From: a virus | Strand: one strand, 5' to 3' | DNA length: 38,746 nt | IMG/VR virus record: IMGVR_UViG_3300025674_000125 | Coordinates: 1-38,746 of that record | Part shown: piece by piece, positions 36,809 to 38,746 of the stretch | How positions within the stretch are numbered: position 1 is the first letter of the stretch | How the letters are laid out: every line of letters begins with the position of its first letter | The notes under the pieces: generated by a model | What the model was told of the DNA's origin: nothing | Databases searched by the model: none | The model's input: the letters and a program-made list of their open reading frames with translations, nothing else | Position numbers and translations under genes: made by a program

Positions 36809-37786
36809 ATGGACGCCACCCCTCACGATACGCCACGCGCCGATCGCGCCCTACTCCGATCCCCCGTCCGCCTGGACTCGGGATCCGTGAGGTATGATGC
36901 GATCCTCACGTCCGCGGGGACGCGTCTCAGGTACGCCCACGGGGAGGAGACGGTGGCCGCGGAGGCCCTGGAGGACCCGGAATATCTGGAGGCCCTCCGA
37001 GGCGTCCCGGTGATCCTAGACCCCGATCTCCACTGGCCCGGCGTGAGGGTGGACGACAACGGCGCCGCGATCGTGGGGACCGTGACGCGCGCGGACTATC
37101 GGGACGGCGCCCAGATCGTGGAGATGACCCTCCACGCCCCGGACGCGATCAAGTGGATCGAGGACCACAAGGACGGCCCGGATCGACCCGGCGTCTCCGT
37201 GCGGTATGATGTGGCCGACATGGACGGCCACGTCCAGCGCCGCCGCCGCGCCCCGAATCACGTACTACTCACCCTCCACCCGCGAGACACCACCGCCCGG
37301 ATCCGGGCTGACGAGGACACCATGACACCAGACGAGATCCGGGAGGCCCTGGCCCCCCTTTTCGAGCATCTACAGGAGGCCCTCCAGGAGATGGGGGGAC
37401 GCATGGACGCCATGAAAGAGGCCCTCAAGGCCGACGCCATGCACGAGGACGACCCGGCCGCGGACGCCATGCACGAGGACGAGGACCCACGCGCGGACGC
37501 GCGGATCCGTGTCCACGCCGTGGAAAAGATCGCCCGCGTCAAGGGGATCGACCTCCCGACTGAGGCCACCCTCTCCGAGTGTGAGGCCCTCGTGGTGGAG
37601 TCCCTCGGACTCCGCGCGGACGGCCTGGACGCCGCCGCATACCTGGCCGCCCTCTCTCACCTCGTGGACGAGGCCCCCGCGGCCCCGGCCCCCGCGCCCC
37701 GCGCGGACGGCCTCCGTGGGCGCCCCGTGCCCGTGACCCCTCCCGCCGCGTCCTCGGACGTGGACGCCATTTTCTCCTCACTCTGA
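36809..37786 (+). CDS. Prohead protease/scaffold (DUF2213-like)
   Basis: 325 residues. Protease part residues ~20-165: RYDAILTSAGTRLRY start, GVPVILDPDLHWPGV (H75), GAAIVGTVTRADYRDG, and PGVSVRYDV (S130), the His/Ser pair expected for this family, with NHVLLTLHPRDTTARI. From ~175 a coiled-coil scaffold (DEIREALAPLFEHLQEALQEMGGRMDAMKEALKADAM) contains a duplicated ADAMHED-D-DP segment. A Pro/Ala linker leads to a short conserved-looking C-terminus (ASSDVDAIFSSL) that likely binds the capsid protein. Self-cleavage frees the scaffold during maturation. Confidence 0.75.
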   Translation: MDATPHDTPRADRALLRSPVRLDSGSVRYDAILTSAGTRLRYAHGEETVAAEALEDPEYLEALRGVPVILDPDLHWPGVRVDDNGAAIVGTVTRADYRDGAQIVEMTLHAPDAIKWIEDHKDGPDRPGVSVRYDVADMDGHVQRRRRAPNHVLLTLHPRDTTARIRADEDTMTPDEIREALAPLFEHLQEALQEMGGRMDAMKEALKADAMHEDDPAADAMHEDEDPRADARIRVHAVEKIARVKGIDLPTEATLSECEALVVESLGLRADGLDAAAYLAALSHLVDEAPAAPAPAPRADGLRGRPVPVTPPAASSDVDAIFSSL

Positions 37787-37799
37787 TCGGAGGCTCTAA

Positions 37800-38746
37800 A
37801 TGCCACTCTCACAAATTCGGGGCCGCGCCGGTCAAGCGATCGGCGCCCGTCTCGGTACCGAGTACACCGCGGACGATCTAGCTAAGATCGTGACCTCTGG
37901 ACGCGCCTCAGCCCCCGTGGCTCAGGTCTCCACCGTCACGGTGGACAGCGCCCAAAACTCCACGCTTTACAGCCTGGACATCCTCCCCCCGGGCTATGAG
38001 TCCCCGATCGTGGTGTCCTTCACCTCGGACGGTACCGCCACCACGGCGGAGATCGCCGCGGGCCTCGGGGCCGCCGTGGACGCGGACGCCGCCGCCTCGG
38101 GATGGTTCGACACCGGCGTCGTGAGCAACGTCCTCACGCTCACGGGTAACGCGCCCGGGATCGCGGTCTCCGTGACCTCCAGCGCCGCCTCCGCCTCGGA
38201 CCTCACGATCGCCACGGCTACCGCCGCGGCCTCGGGTGGCTCGCACACCTTCGGGCGCGTCGTCAACCTGGCCACCTTCGACGCCGCCTCAGGCGCGTGG
38301 AACGTGAGCGCGGCAGCCATGCCCACGCGCGCGTCCCTCGTCCTGGCCGCGGTCCACGACGCCGGCGCGACGTACACGATCACGATCTCCGTGGTCAACG
38401 CCTACACGGGCGCGGCCCAATTCCCCAACGCGATCAGCTTCGCAGCCGGCGCCTCCGCCACGGCTACCGCGGCCAACGCCGTGACCGCGTTTGACGCGGT
38501 GTTCGGGGCCGGCGCCACGGCCACCAGCGTGGCCGGATCGGACATCACGATCACCGTCACGATCGCCGCGCCAAATCAGATCGGACAGATCGTCGTCCCT
38601 CCCGCCGCGTCCGGTGGTGGTGGTTCGGAGGATTTCGACCTCACGAGCACGGCGCCACTCCGTGAGGCTATCCGATCGGGTGTGGTCATGGACTACGACG
38701 TGACCCCGCCGGCCTCGTTTGGCGTGAGCCCCACGGCCACCCAGGC
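37800..38746 (+). CDS. Capsid cement/decoration protein, 5' part (runs off the end)
   Basis: 315 codons are visible. ATG 37800 has CGGAGG about 7 nt upstream. Residues 1-40 (MPLSQIRGRAGQAIGARLGT...DDLAKIVTSGR) would bind the capsid. Residues 40-155 form a beta module with VSTVTVDSAQNSTLYSLDI and TTAEIAAGLGAAVDADA, a repeat type also found in the fibre protein at 13515. A second beta module follows (ITISVVNAYTGAAQF...NQIGQIVVPP), then GGGGSEDFDLTS. The last 381 bases duplicate the window start; the full protein closes in frame to the stop at 616 (393 residues). Confidence 0.72.
   Translation, partial: MPLSQIRGRAGQAIGARLGTEYTADDLAKIVTSGRASAPVAQVSTVTVDSAQNSTLYSLDILPPGYESPIVVSFTSDGTATTAEIAAGLGAAVDADAAASGWFDTGVVSNVLTLTGNAPGIAVSVTSSAASASDLTIATATAAASGGSHTFGRVVNLATFDAASGAWNVSAAAMPTRASLVLAAVHDAGATYTITISVVNAYTGAAQFPNAISFAAGASATATAANAVTAFDAVFGAGATATSVAGSDITITVTIAAPNQIGQIVVPPAASGGGGSEDFDLTSTAPLREAIRSGVVMDYDVTPPASFGVSPTATQ
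38366..38746. repeat. Right copy of the near-identical contig ends
   Basis: Matches bases 1-381 with 15 substitutions (13 of them silent) and no gaps, in frame within the cement gene. Confidence 0.9.

Noticed and set aside
1-38746. tRNA genes or other structured RNAs
   Set aside because: No cloverleaf-like T-loop or anticodon pattern was recognised by eye. A tRNA search program could not be run; a hit above its usual threshold would overturn this.

Overview
The window is an almost complete genome of a tailed, contractile-tail bacteriophage (myovirus morphology) from a very GC-rich bacterial host. The last 381 bases (38366-38746) repeat the first 381 bases with 15 mismatches, in frame inside one gene. 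The molecule therefore closes into a circle of about 38,365 bp. The mismatches are mostly synonymous, so the two ends look like two members of one virus population. No integrase, transposase, tRNA or RNA polymerase is visible. The host cannot be named; the standard code, frequent GTG starts, GTGA/ATGA gene overlaps and GGAGG ribosome sites fit many GC-rich bacteria.

Layout, following the circle. (1) Packaging and head, 29.4-38.7 kb continuing into 0-3.6 kb: RuvC-like resolvase, probable small terminase, winged-helix regulator, a DUF1073-type portal with two extra domains, an SPP1 gp7-type minor head protein fused to an ADP-ribosyltransferase, amidase and two membrane/coiled-coil proteins (lysis), DUF2213-type prohead protease/scaffold, capsid cement protein, DUF2184-type major capsid protein and the connector/neck proteins. 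(2) Tail and baseplate, 3.6-15.1 kb: DUF3383-type sheath, tube, a tail-assembly chaperone made in two forms by a -1 ribosomal frameshift at GGGTTTC, tape measure, hub, spike, gp25-, J- and I-like wedge proteins and three tail-fibre-like proteins. Two small accessory genes interrupt the baseplate genes. (3) A Fe-S RecB/Cas4-type nuclease (15.1 kb) whose ribosome site is buried in a hairpin that overlaps its promoter. (4) A small leftward block, 16.7-18.6 kb: an HTH regulator and the large terminase, the only clear essential genes on the minus strand. (5) DNA metabolism, 18.7-26.9 kb: RDF-like protein, two-wHTH protein, orphan DNA methyltransferase, SF2 helicase, primase zinc-ribbon protein and DUF927-type ATPase. 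(6) An island of tiny unknown genes, 27.0-28.7 kb. (7) A ~0.5 kb non-coding region at 28.9-29.45 kb with about 14 copies of ACTTGGAC in three blocks of alternating orientation around an AT-rich patch: the probable replication origin.

The most unusual feature is a repeated control cassette found five times (8236-8340, 23333-23463, 26856-26997, 27527-27682, 27911-28054), always in front of small genes. It usually consists of an intrinsic terminator, a TTGCGCGTTATC box 26 nt upstream of a -10-like hexamer, a leader hairpin whose stem sequence varies but stays paired while the loop keeps GACCA, and a GGAGAGACAC-type ribosome site. It looks like a shared operator or RNA element that controls a dispersed set of accessory genes together. 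A second promoter class (TGC-TAAC, three copies) starts transcription just before the ribosome site. A third (TANNGT exactly 6 nt before a start codon) suggests leaderless or nearly leaderless mRNAs.
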